Notes: generated from the letters alone by a model not told the origin. Positions 7,186 to 14,769 are shown, counted from the first letter of the stretch. The stretch is 46,622 nt of DNA from JAJZIH01 sp021785265 (GCA_027338645.1 DAHWSH010000022.1:1-46622); one strand, 5' to 3'. Program-made: numbers and translations.

Positions 7186-8171
7186 GCGACATCGCCATCT
7201 ACCAATCTCCCCAAGGCGCGGTCGAGGTCCGCGTCGAGCGCGATACCGTCTGGCTGAGCCAGGATCAAATTGCCGAATTGTTTGGGCGGGAACGGTCCGT
7301 CATTGCCAAGCATCTACGCAATGTATTCAAGGATGGTGAACTTGACCCCGGGCCAACTTGTGCAAATTTTGCACAAGTTCAGACCGAAGGCAGCAGACAA
7401 GTCACCCGGGAGATTGACCATTACAACCTGGATGTGATTATTTCTGTCGGCTACCGGGTCAAGTCGAAGCAGGGTGTGCAATTCCGCCAATGGGCCACCG
7501 CCCTGCTTCGGGAGCACCTCACCCGCGGCTACACCATCGACCGTCGGCGCTTCGAGGCCAGCGCGAGCGAACTCGAAGCCGCGCTGCGACTCATCCGTAC
7601 CGCCGCAAGCAGCCCTGAACTGCGTCTCGACGCCGGGCGCGGACTGGTGGATCTGGTTACCCGCTACACCAGCACATTCCTGTGGCTGCAACGCTACGAC
7701 GAGGGTCTGCTCGGCGAACCGGTCGGCGAGCGGGGCGGCACCCTGCCCACCTTGGCGCAGGCGCGGCAACTCATTGCCACCCTGAAGGCCGATCTCGTCA
7801 AACGGGGCGAGGCCGCAGACCTCTTCGGGCAGGAACGCGGCGACGCCCTCGAAGCCCTGCTCGGCAACCTCGACCAGAGCGTCTTTGGCGAGCCCGCCTA
7901 TCCCACCGTCGAAGCCAAGGCGGCCCATCTCCTGTACTTCGTCATCAAAAACCATCCGTTTGCCGATGGTAACAAACGCGGGGGCGCTCTCCTGTTCATA
8001 GACTTCCTGCAACACAACCGCCGCCTGCTGCGCGCGGACGGTAGCCCGGTGCTCAACGACATGGGATTGGCCGCCCTGGCCCTGCTGGTGGCTGAATCCC
8101 GTCCCAAGGACAAGGACGTGCTCATCCGCCTCATCATGACCATGCTCGCCGGAGAGGAGGGTAAAGCATGA
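7182..8171 (+). CDS. RhuM-Fic protein (RhuM domain fused to a Fic/Doc AMP-transferase domain)
   Basis: A 329-residue protein. Residues 1-115 match the RhuM (virulence protein) domain: TVWLSQDQIAELFGRERSVI and YNLDVIISVGYRVKSKQG. Residues ~220-325 form a Fic domain with an intact core motif HPFADGNKR (258-266). Its His is the usual catalytic base for transferring AMP or another nucleotide to a target hydroxyl. Such genes are common companions of type I restriction operons, where their role is not well established. GTG start overlaps the hsdM fragment by 4 nt, and the stop overlaps the next ATG by 4 nt. The gene is complete although its methyltransferase partner is destroyed, so it may act alone. 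I saw no obvious Fic autoinhibitory motif. Confidence 0.9.
   Translation: MSDIAIYQSPQGAVEVRVERDTVWLSQDQIAELFGRERSVIAKHLRNVFKDGELDPGPTCANFAQVQTEGSRQVTREIDHYNLDVIISVGYRVKSKQGVQFRQWATALLREHLTRGYTIDRRRFEASASELEAALRLIRTAASSPELRLDAGRGLVDLVTRYTSTFLWLQRYDEGLLGEPVGERGGTLPTLAQARQLIATLKADLVKRGEAADLFGQERGDALEALLGNLDQSVFGEPAYPTVEAKAAHLLYFVIKNHPFADGNKRGGALLFIDFLQHNRRLLRADGSPVLNDMGLAALALLVAESRPKDKDVLIRLIMTMLAGEEGKA
7355..7379. repeat. Perfect 25-bp palindrome inside the RhuM coding region
   Basis: AACTTGTGCAAA, one central T, then TTTGCACAAGTT: 12-bp perfect arms. It lies about 170 nt into the gene and encodes residues around T59-Q67. It could form an mRNA hairpin or bind a dimeric regulator. The protein sequence here is similar to other RhuM proteins, so coding constraint may explain part of it. 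Confidence 0.7.
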
Positions 8172-9061
8172 GTTCGCTGTTAGCCCTGCGCCGTGGGCTG
8201 GTGTACGAAGGGGAATACAACTTTCTCCGCGCGGTCCACCCGATCCCGATTTTGACGCGCGCAAGCTGCACGGCCATCCCGGTGCGGGATATAGGCGCCT
8301 TGGCCGGCGTGTTGTTCCGCGAGGACTCCTTCGATCCGGTAACCCGCATCCGGCGGGGCCGGATGTATACCCATGGTCCCAGTTATGCGCCGCAATCTCT
8401 CCCCCCGCAAAACGTCCATAACTACCCTTTTGGCCCACATGTGGGTGCAGTACCGGACTGGCGGCCGGATAGCTGGTATGAGCTACTGCCCCTCGGTACC
8501 ATCGGCCACCCGGCTTCTCTCGGCGGCATGCAGGTCAACCTGGGCCAAGGCGACTTCCAGACCGTATGGCGCATCGTTGGTGTTGAACTGATTTCCACCG
8601 GCGAATTCCTGTTTACCCTGCGCGCCGCTTCCCTGTTTGGGGTACTTCCACCGCTGCGCGAAGACCTCCAGAACAAGGACGGCGGGCTTATAGATGATGA
8701 TCGGGCACGGCAGGTACAGGAGGCGCTCGGAAAGTTGGTGGACGCTTTCCATGTGCAGCAGCCTGTCCCCATCGTGGATGTGGCCCGTGAAACCGCCAAG
8801 GTTATCTTGACCGCCTGGATCGGGCAGAACGCTGAAGGGAAGGACTTGTCTGCCATCATCAGTCTGATTTCACAGGACAAGGAACTTTCCAAATGGGCAG
8901 CCTCGATCATCAACCGCCTGCACTCGCGGGGGAAGGCAGCCGAGCAGGAAAAACAGACGGCTAACGGTGTGGATCTGCTGCCCGTGATCGACAAAGACGC
9001 CGAAGTCAGTGTGCATCTGGTCGGTCTTTTGCTGCGCGAAATAAGGTGGGCGCAAGCATGA
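8168..9061 (+). CDS. Unrecognised 297-residue protein of the restriction-modification operon
   Basis: ATG 8168 overlaps the RhuM-Fic stop (ATGA), and the gene's own stop overlaps the ATG of the hsdS stub, so it is a true operon member. The protein is soluble, with no signal peptide or membrane segment. The N-terminal part (GLVYEGEYNFLRAVHPIPIL) and a Pro/Tyr/His-rich middle give way to a helical C-terminal half (residues ~165-297) that includes EKQTANGVDLLPVIDKDAEV. I recognise no domain or catalytic motif. Genes of unknown function between hsdM and hsdS are known in type I loci, so a regulatory or anti-restriction role is possible, but nothing in the sequence proves it. Confidence 0.8.
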   Translation: MSSLLALRRGLVYEGEYNFLRAVHPIPILTRASCTAIPVRDIGALAGVLFREDSFDPVTRIRRGRMYTHGPSYAPQSLPPQNVHNYPFGPHVGAVPDWRPDSWYELLPLGTIGHPASLGGMQVNLGQGDFQTVWRIVGVELISTGEFLFTLRAASLFGVLPPLREDLQNKDGGLIDDDRARQVQEALGKLVDAFHVQQPVPIVDVARETAKVILTAWIGQNAEGKDLSAIISLISQDKELSKWAASIINRLHSRGKAAEQEKQTANGVDLLPVIDKDAEVSVHLVGLLLREIRWAQA

Positions 9062-9198
9062 GCTTTCAGCGTTACCCCAAGTACATTGAAGGTCCGGTAC
9101 TGGGGCGGAAAACCATGCCGCAGGATCTGTACCTGCCAGACGTTCCGGCCGTTTGGACCCTTCCGTTTTCTCAGACTGGCTATGGGAAATCCCCATAA
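9058..9198 (+). pseudogene. hsdS: hsdS, type I specificity subunit, N-terminal stub
   Basis: ATG 9058 overlaps the previous stop by 4 nt (ATGA) and opens a 46-codon frame beginning MSFQRYPKY, the usual opening of HsdS subunits (MSF-x-RYPKYK...), and ending at TAA 9196-9198. The normal length is 400 residues or more with two target-recognition domains; none are present. The stop is followed immediately by the 22-bp island repeat at 9199, so the gene was apparently cut at that repeat. With hsdR also missing, no DNA-recognising complex can be made from this locus. Confidence 0.6.
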
Positions 9199-9220
9199 AC
9201 TATGGCAAGGGTATGGCATA
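9199..9220 (+). repeat. 22-bp island repeat, right copy
   Basis: Same sequence and orientation as 6004-6025, beginning at the base after the hsdS stub stop codon and 55 bp before the tRNA-Lys 3' end. It may be an integrase binding site and a possible deletion endpoint. Confidence 0.7.
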
Positions 9221-9275
9221 GCGGGGATTTCAGCGCAACAATCAAAGCAGGACATTTATAAGTTATTGTTTTTAT

Positions 9276-9351
9276 TGGTGGGCCGTGCAGGAGTCGAACC
9301 TGCGACCAATGGATTAAAAGTCCAGTGCTCTACCGGCTGAGCTAACGGCCC
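9276..9351 (-). tRNA. tRNA-Lys (UUU)
   Basis: A 76-nt cloverleaf on the minus strand. The acceptor stem GGGCCGT (9351-9345) pairs with ACGGCCC (9286-9280). The D arm contains TAGCTCAGCCGG, the anticodon loop CTTTTAA gives UUU, the T arm contains GGTTCGA, and the discriminator A is followed by encoded CCA at 9278-9276. Its 3' part is duplicated at 5854-5899, marking this gene as the insertion site of the island. No terminator hairpin is visible right behind it; the ancestral one is at 5817-5843. Confidence 0.97.
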
Positions 9352-9471
9352 CACATGTCCTGCTTAATCCGCGGAGATGACACACCCCTCTCGGTGCAGG
9401 ATTCCACATGATCCATTTTACCCGAACGCACCCTCACGGACCCCGAAGACTTCCCCCGGCTCATCGGTTTT

Positions 9472-10293
9472 TCAGCCCCGGGGTTTGACCGCGCGGACGA
9501 ACGCACTCATGAACCGGTCGGCCACCCAGGGTGCCATGACCTCGACGTCGATCCCCTCCGTCGCAAGAAACTCCCGCGCATCCTCCAGTTGGTAGACGCG
9601 AGTGGGCTCGATCGTGATCTTTTGAAACCCGGCCCGCTCAAGCTTCCGCTCGTAGTCCGACTGTTCAAGCGCTCCCGCGATACACCCGATCCAGAGCTCC
9701 ACATGATGCCGGATTTCAGGCGGAACCTCGCCTCGTACCACGACATCGGAGACCGCGAGCCGCCCTCCCGGTTTGAGGACACGAAAGGCTTCCCGGAAAA
9801 CACGATCCTTGTCGGAAGACAGATTAATCACACAGTTCGAGATGATCACGTCGACCGAATCCGCCGGTAAGGGAATGTTCTCGATTTCACCCCGGAGGAA
9901 CTCGACGTTCTCCACTCCGGCCTTGCGTTGGTTTTCACGGGCGAGCGCCAGCATCTCGTCCGTCATGTCCAATCCGTAGACCTTGCCCGAAGACCCAACC
10001 CGTCTGGCTGAAAGCAGAACATCGATCCCCCCGCCGGATCCGAGATCCAGCACCGTCTCGCCCGGAAACAGTTCCGCAAGCGCGGTTGGATTGCCACATC
10101 CCAGGGAAGCCCGTACCGCGTTTTCCGGCAGATTTTCCTTCTGGGTGTCCTCGTAGAGATTACGGGTAATCGGATCCGAGGAACTGCAGCAGGAAGCCGG
10201 TCCACAACAGGAGGACCGGTCGCCTTTCCCGGAGGTGACCTCGCGCGCGAGGGCACCATATTTCTCACGAACCGTTTTCTGGATCTCACTCAT
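9472..10293 (-). CDS. arsM: Arsenite S-adenosylmethionine methyltransferase
   Basis: A 273-residue cytoplasmic enzyme that methylates As(III), giving methylated and eventually volatile arsenicals. The class I SAM site VLDLGSGGG is at residues 81-89. Three cysteines at conserved positions needed for arsenite binding and turnover are present: Cys66 (ASLGCGNP), Cys154 (ISNCVIN) and Cys204 (WIGCIAG). An N-terminal Cys cluster (SSCCGPASCC, 27-36) may also hold arsenic. I use the ATG at 10293 because the frame upstream overlaps the promoter. No ArsR gene or ars operon is nearby, so it stands alone. It reads away from the queC end, in the same direction, after a gap of about 100 bp. Confidence 0.92.
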   Translation of the reverse strand: MSEIQKTVREKYGALAREVTSGKGDRSSCCGPASCCSSSDPITRNLYEDTQKENLPENAVRASLGCGNPTALAELFPGETVLDLGSGGGIDVLLSARRVGSSGKVYGLDMTDEMLALARENQRKAGVENVEFLRGEIENIPLPADSVDVIISNCVINLSSDKDRVFREAFRVLKPGGRLAVSDVVVRGEVPPEIRHHVELWIGCIAGALEQSDYERKLERAGFQKITIEPTRVYQLEDAREFLATEGIDVEVMAPWVADRFMSAFVRAVKPRG

Positions 10294-10324
10294 CGTTTCA
10301 CGACTCCGACCGGGGGACACGGCA

Positions 10325-10353
10325 AGTATAGCCATTCATTCTCGCACCAGACT
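10325..10353 (-). promoter_or_regulatory. Probable arsM promoter
   Basis: On the minus strand TATACT (10330-10325) is a near-consensus -10 box located 31 nt before the arsM ATG. The -35 region 17 nt upstream (AGTCTG, 10353-10348) is weak, so an activator or a different -35 choice is possible. The pair separates arsM from the queC end of the long operon. Confidence 0.4.
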
Positions 10354-10394
10354 TTCGAATCCTCCCGGGCAAGGCATCCCGTGAGGGGGGCCGG

Positions 10395-11081
10395 CTATCG
10401 ATACCGGGTTGGATCCTGGACCCCGGCATCCTGAAAACCGCGCCGGCGGATCCTACAGGCATCACAGCTTCCGCAAGCCCGTCCCTCCTCATCTGCGTCG
10501 TAGCAGGAAACTGTCTCGGCATAATCGACTCCGAGCCCGAGACCCTTCCGGATGATTTCGGCTTTCGTCCAGTGGAGGAGCGGTGCATCGATCTGGATGG
10601 GATGGCCTTCGACACCCGCCTTCGTCGCCAGTTTCGCGAGATGTCCGAAGGCCTCAATGAACGCCGGACGGCAATCCGGATACCCCGAATAATCAATCGC
10701 ATTGACCCCGATAAAAATGCGCGGGGCCTCCAAAATCTCGGCCCAGCCGAGGGCCAACGCCAGAAAGACCGTATTGCGGGCCGGGACGTAGGTCACCGGG
10801 ATGCCTCCCTTCCCCTCCTCTTCCTGGGGCAAGGTCCAGGCAGGATCGGTCAGGGCCGAGCCCCCGAAGCGTCCGAGATCGACCCGGACCACGACATGGT
10901 CCTGGGCCCCAACCCGTCGGGCCAGTCGGTCAGCCGCACGGATTTCAGCATGGTGGCGCTGACCGTAATCGAGAGTAAGCGCATAGCACTCGCACCCGTA
11001 CTCCCGCGCTGCAATCGCCAGGGTCGTCACCGAATCCAGCCCGCCTGAAAAAAGGACAACCGCACGGGAATGCGTGGTCAC
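10395..11081 (-). CDS. queC: 7-cyano-7-deazaguanine synthase
   Basis: QueC converts 7-carboxy-7-deazaguanine to preQ0 with ATP and ammonia, a step in queuosine biosynthesis. I choose GTG 11081, where GTGA overlaps the queE stop; this gives 228 residues, the normal length. The ATP pyrophosphatase loop SGGLDS lies near the start, and the C-terminal zinc-binding cysteines are present (SCYDADEEGRACGSCDACR). It is the last gene of the long minus-strand operon, directly after queE, its pathway neighbour. The longer upstream frame lies inside queE and is not used. Confidence 0.95.
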   Translation of the reverse strand: MTTHSRAVVLFSGGLDSVTTLAIAAREYGCECYALTLDYGQRHHAEIRAADRLARRVGAQDHVVVRVDLGRFGGSALTDPAWTLPQEEEGKGGIPVTYVPARNTVFLALALGWAEILEAPRIFIGVNAIDYSGYPDCRPAFIEAFGHLAKLATKAGVEGHPIQIDAPLLHWTKAEIIRKGLGLGVDYAETVSCYDADEEGRACGSCDACRIRRRGFQDAGVQDPTRYR

Positions 11082-11776
11082 CGGCCCGGTTCTCCACCCC
11101 AGAGAACCTTGTGGACTTGGATCTGGAAACGTACCGGCAGTCGGTCGGCCAGGATCCATTCAGCCAGCTCGCGCGCCTCGAGCTGGCCGTAGACCGGGGA
11201 AAAGAGGACTTCGAGCCGACCGGCTAGTCCGTACCGTTCGAGGGCCGCCCGTGCCCACTCATAATCCTCACGGTTCGCAATCACGCACTTGACCTGATCA
11301 CGCGGACCCAGGTGAACCAGGTTCTCATAGCGGTTCTTCGCCATCTCACCCGACCCCGGAGGCTTGAGATCCACCACGCGGGCCACACGGGGATCCACCC
11401 CCTCGACCGGAAGAGCTCCACTCGTCTCGAGCGAAACCTGAAAGCCCTGATCCGCCAGCTGGGTCAGGAGCCCCGGGGTTTCCTTCTGGGCCAAAGGCTC
11501 GCCCCCGGTCACACACACGCGCGAGACGCCGTAGGAGGCCACCTGTTTCAGGATCGCCGAGACGGCAAGCCGCTCTCCTCCCGAGAAGGCATACGCCGTG
11601 TCGCACCAGACGCAACGGAGCGGACATCCGGTCAGTCGGACGAAAACCGTGGGATAGCCACTCTCCCGGGCCTCACCCTGAAGCGACAGGAAAATTTCGC
11701 TCACCCGGAGCCGGGGGTCGGTGACGACGGAAGTCCTCGGGTGCCCGGTTTCCTCCGATCGGGTCTTGGGCCTCAA
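11078..11776 (-). CDS. queE: 7-carboxy-7-deazaguanine synthase (radical SAM)
   Basis: A 232-residue radical SAM enzyme that contracts 6-carboxy-tetrahydropterin to 7-carboxy-7-deazaguanine for queuosine synthesis. The iron-sulfur motif CPLRCVWC (C-x3-C-x2-C) and GGEPL are visible, along with EIFLSLQGE near the N-terminus. The assigned start is TTG 11776, which overlaps the cpoB stop by 4 nt (TTGA); a GTG at 11701 just before SEIFLSLQGE is the alternative. queE next to cpoB after the Tol genes is a known gammaproteobacterial arrangement. It overlaps queC by 4 nt. Confidence 0.95.
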   Translation of the reverse strand: MRPKTRSEETGHPRTSVVTDPRLRVSEIFLSLQGEARESGYPTVFVRLTGCPLRCVWCDTAYAFSGGERLAVSAILKQVASYGVSRVCVTGGEPLAQKETPGLLTQLADQGFQVSLETSGALPVEGVDPRVARVVDLKPPGSGEMAKNRYENLVHLGPRDQVKCVIANREDYEWARAALERYGLAGRLEVLFSPVYGQLEARELAEWILADRLPVRFQIQVHKVLWGGEPGR

Positions 11777-12564
11777 GGCGTGCCGGATCCCGCACCCAGA
11801 GACTTGAGCTTCTCGCGGGCCAGCCGGGCCGAACTCGAGTGCGGAAACTTTTGGACCACTTCCGCAAGCGTTTGGCGACCAGCCCGGGGGTGCCCCATGG
11901 CGAGTTGGATCAAGGCAGCCTGGAACAGGGCGGCCGAGGCCTTGGGGGAATGGGGGTCATCCCGGATCACGCGGAGCGAGTCCCGGAGCGCACCTGAAAA
12001 ATCCTGGATCTGGAGTTTCGCTGCACCTTCCCAGTAATCGGCATTGGCCACGAGCGGACTCTTGGGATAGCGGTGGCGGAAGATCTTGAAGGCATTGATC
12101 GCCGAGTGGTAGTGGCCATTCTCGATGAGATGGAGAGCGGACCGGTAAGCAGGGGCCGCACCGGTCCCGGACGGATGCGCCACAGCTGCAGCCGGTGCCG
12201 GGGCCATTTCCGAGGGAGGGGCCGACGACGGGCTCGGGGCCGCCTGGAGTCGGGACAGTCGACGGTAGACTTGTATCCAGCGGGCACTTTCCCGCTCCCG
12301 GAAACGGCTCATCGTGTGGTGAACACGGGCCAGCGACCCTTCAAGCCTCTGGATTTCGCTGCGTTCGCTCTGCATTTCGCGGGTCAGCCGAAAGAGACTC
12401 CGGCTCTGAACGAGGTGCTCCAGGTGGGCCAGGCGGACATCGAGCGCATGGATCCGGGCGTAGACCGGATCCGTCAGAGGAACGGTTTTGGGTCGGGTCG
12501 CGCATCCGCTCAGACCAACCAGGAAAATCGCGGATCCCAAGGAATAAAGCAGTACACGTTTCAT
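11773..12564 (-). CDS. cpoB: Tol-associated TPR protein CpoB, here with a lipoprotein signal
   Basis: A 263-residue envelope protein. The N-terminus MKRVLLYSLGSAIFLVGLSG followed by Cys21 is a lipobox (L-S-G-C). A charged coiled-coil region (residues ~30-110), a Pro/Ala linker (~111-140) and C-terminal TPR-like repeats (~141-255, ALHLIENGHYHSAINAFKIF and following) match CpoB/YbgF. CpoB coordinates peptidoglycan synthesis with outer-membrane constriction through TolA. Ordinary CpoB proteins are soluble and periplasmic after cleavage by signal peptidase I, so the lipobox is unusual. It begins 22 nt after the tolB stop, where pal is normally found. Confidence 0.9.
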   Translation of the reverse strand: MKRVLLYSLGSAIFLVGLSGCATRPKTVPLTDPVYARIHALDVRLAHLEHLVQSRSLFRLTREMQSERSEIQRLEGSLARVHHTMSRFRERESARWIQVYRRLSRLQAAPSPSSAPPSEMAPAPAAAVAHPSGTGAAPAYRSALHLIENGHYHSAINAFKIFRHRYPKSPLVANADYWEGAAKLQIQDFSGALRDSLRVIRDDPHSPKASAALFQAALIQLAMGHPRAGRQTLAEVVQKFPHSSSARLAREKLKSLGAGSGTP

Positions 12565-12586
12565 GGTGACTCCCGCCCCGGAGGGC

Positions 12587-13930
12587 TCAATGGGGACTAC
12601 CCGGCAGGTCCGGACCCCACGCCGGCGTGGTGATGGATTCGCCGGCCCCCAAGGGAATGCGGATGGGCCGGATCACGTCTCCATGCGTGGAGACGGTTTC
12701 GAGAATCCGATGATGATCTTGATAGGCACTAAACAGGATGATCGATCCCCCTGGCCCGAAACACGGCGTGTCGTCCAAGGGCCCCGGAGTGAGAAGATGG
12801 ATCGTGTGCTTCTTGAGGTTCATGCGGGCAATTCTCAGTAATCCCTGCTTGCGGGCCACAAAGACCATCTCGTGCCCGGTGGGTGAAATTGCAGGCGCCG
12901 CATTGTAATGTCCATGGAAGGTCAGGCGATGCGTCCGCCCGCCCGGAAGCGCTTTCCGATAAATCTGTACACTGCCTTCCCGGTCGGAGGTAAAGGCCAT
13001 GCGCTCTCCACCGGGAAACTCCGCAGGTTCGGTGTTGATCCCCGAGGCATGCGTCAGGAAGTGGAACTTGAGCGTCCGGAGATTGAGCCGACCGATCGCC
13101 GAACTGCCGCCCTCGGAGGTCACGGTCACGAGCAGGTGGCCGCCCCCGGGCGTAAAGACCGGTGTTTCATCGAGCCCAGGCCGGTTGAGGACCCGGCGCC
13201 GTTGCCCCGTAGCCAGGTTTTGCACGTAGATGGACGGGAAGCCATTTTCGAAGGAGACGTAGGCAATCCGGTTGCCGTGCGACGAAAAGGCAGGAGAGAC
13301 AATCGGCTGGAGCGACCGGACGACGGCCTGGGGATCATATCCGTCGTAGCCGGCGATCATGAGAGCATAACGCCGGTGGGGACCCTGGCGGCGCGACTCG
13401 ACATAGGCGATACGACTCGTGAACGGAGCCAGCTGACCGGTCAGTTTCTCGAAGATGAGGTCACTCGCATCATGGGCGGTAAGGCGGAGCCGCTGCAGGT
13501 TGGTGGGAATGGCAAATGCCAAAACCTGATGGGCCGCCGGAACGTTGTACAGGTGGAAGACCAGTCGCCAGCCCCCCCCCGGGTGGTCCTGGACCACACG
13601 CCCGATGACCAGGTAACTCATGCCGAGCGCTTTCCAGTTGAGGAAGTTGATCTGCGCGGGCCGCGTGGGTTGCTGGACGAGATCCCGTCGTGACAGGGTC
13701 CGGAACAGGCCGGTCCGGACCAGATCATGGGCGATGATCGTGGCGGGTTGGAAGGGAGGACGACCGCCCACCTGCCAGGCAAACGGCACCACGGCGATCG
13801 GTGTCGCGGTCCGGACACCATGGGTAATCCGGATCTTGAGCGCACCCCAGGCCGGGGTGGCCAAGAAGGCCAAGACCAAGCCGGGAATGCAAAGACGACA
13901 TCGGGTTCGGATGGGCTGCGGAATCCTCAT
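12587..13930 (-). CDS. tolB: Tol-Pal system beta-propeller protein TolB
   Basis: A 447-residue periplasmic protein with signal peptide (GLVLAFLATPAWG). It has the N-terminal TolB domain with PIAVVPFAW, then a six-bladed propeller from about residue 170. The propeller has repeats such as GNRIAYVSFENGFPSIYVQN, GERMAFTSDREGSVQIYRKA and GHEMVFVARKQG. TolB normally docks to the Pal lipoprotein and links it to TolA during division. ATG overlaps the tolA stop by 4 nt. There is no pal gene after it, so its usual partner must be elsewhere or replaced. Confidence 0.95.
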   Translation of the reverse strand: MRIPQPIRTRCRLCIPGLVLAFLATPAWGALKIRITHGVRTATPIAVVPFAWQVGGRPPFQPATIIAHDLVRTGLFRTLSRRDLVQQPTRPAQINFLNWKALGMSYLVIGRVVQDHPGGGWRLVFHLYNVPAAHQVLAFAIPTNLQRLRLTAHDASDLIFEKLTGQLAPFTSRIAYVESRRQGPHRRYALMIAGYDGYDPQAVVRSLQPIVSPAFSSHGNRIAYVSFENGFPSIYVQNLATGQRRRVLNRPGLDETPVFTPGGGHLLVTVTSEGGSSAIGRLNLRTLKFHFLTHASGINTEPAEFPGGERMAFTSDREGSVQIYRKALPGGRTHRLTFHGHYNAAPAISPTGHEMVFVARKQGLLRIARMNLKKHTIHLLTPGPLDDTPCFGPGGSIILFSAYQDHHRILETVSTHGDVIRPIRIPLGAGESITTPAWGPDLPGSPH

Positions 13931-14766
13931 GGTACGCTCCCGGGATGAAAATCAAAGATGAGATGTCGCTTGAAAATAGCCGGATCGGTGGGCATGGGCA
14001 GGGGGGACGCCCTGAACACCGCGGTCAGAACCGACTGGCGGACGCTGGCACTGCCGTTACACTGACCCAGGTGGGCAGCCACGACCCCCCCACCGGGAGC
14101 CAGCGTGACTGAAACGGCACACGACAGATCCCCGTGGACACCCGGCGGGCGAATCCATGCATTTTCGACCTGGCTCCGGATCGCAGCCACCCAGGCCGAA
14201 AGTTCCGAACGCCGCCGTTCGCGCGCAGCCGCGGCCGCTTCGGCCTCCTGCTCGGCCCGCTTCCGCGCCTCGGCCGCCTGTACCGCTCGCCGTCGCTCAG
14301 CTTGGAGTGCCTGCAAGGCCTGTACCTGAGCCTCATGGGCCGCTGCTTGACGGGCGGCCATGGCTGCAAGCGCTTTTTGCTGGGCCAGCTTCTCGGTCTG
14401 GAGACGGGCCAGTGCCGCCTTCTGGGCGATGAGTGCACGAGCCTGCTCGGCACGGAGCGCCGCCAGATGGGCGGCCGCCGCACGCTGTTCGGCCCGGGCC
14501 CGTGCCGCCTTCGCGGCAAGCGCTTGTGCCTGTTCCTCGCGGGCTTGTTCCCGCTCCTGTCGCCGTTTCTGGTAGGCGGCCCAGGCCTGTTCCACGGCTT
14601 TTCCGTTGACCACCCGGGCCTGGACCGGATGCGCCGCCGGCGGAACCGGTTCGCCCGAACCATGGACCAGAGCCGACCGGATACCGACCACCAACAGGAC
14701 CAGGATCAAGCCGTGCAGAAGCAGTGACTGGATCCACGCTCGTTGGGTTGCACGTCTCGGAATCAT
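13927..14766 (-). CDS. tolA: Tol energy-transducing protein TolA
   Basis: A 279-residue inner-membrane protein. One N-terminal transmembrane helix (about residues 13-32, LLLHGLILVLLVVGIRSAL) is followed by a long Ala/Gln/Arg-rich coiled-coil domain (~60-190). A C-terminal globular domain follows, with VENAWIRPPGVHGDLSCAV and the paired cysteines typical of TolA domain III. It spans the periplasm and couples the proton-driven TolQR motor to TolB and the outer membrane. It is shorter than E. coli TolA because the coiled coil is reduced. It starts 3 nt after tolR and overlaps tolB by 4 nt. Confidence 0.93.
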   Translation of the reverse strand: MIPRRATQRAWIQSLLLHGLILVLLVVGIRSALVHGSGEPVPPAAHPVQARVVNGKAVEQAWAAYQKRRQEREQAREEQAQALAAKAARARAEQRAAAAHLAALRAEQARALIAQKAALARLQTEKLAQQKALAAMAARQAAAHEAQVQALQALQAERRRAVQAAEARKRAEQEAEAAAAARERRRSELSAWVAAIRSQVENAWIRPPGVHGDLSCAVSVTLAPGGGVVAAHLGQCNGSASVRQSVLTAVFRASPLPMPTDPAIFKRHLIFDFHPGSVP

Positions 14767-14769
14767 GGA

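Larger units (their letters stand above)
5854..9321. mobile_element. 3.4 kb genomic island integrated in tRNA-Lys
   Basis: The borders are the direct repeats 5854-5899 and 9276-9321 of the tRNA-Lys 3' end. The original tRNA terminator is outside the left border, and an intact tRNA is restored at the right border. Inside are an IS630 remnant, a shortened type I restriction-modification operon (hsdM fragment, RhuM/Fic gene, unknown gene, hsdS stub) and two copies of a 22-bp repeat near the ends. No integrase gene remains, so the island is probably immobile and reduced by deletion. An integrase remnant occurs 35 kb away at tRNA-Met, but there is no evidence that it belongs to this island. Confidence 0.75.

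Noticed and set aside
12565..12586. Hidden pal gene between tolB and cpoB
   Set aside because: Only 22 nt are available, and no OmpA-like sequence occurs in any frame nearby.
12908..13693. 261-codon plus-strand frame opposite tolB
   Set aside because: Antisense shadow of tolB, with no ribosome site or domain.
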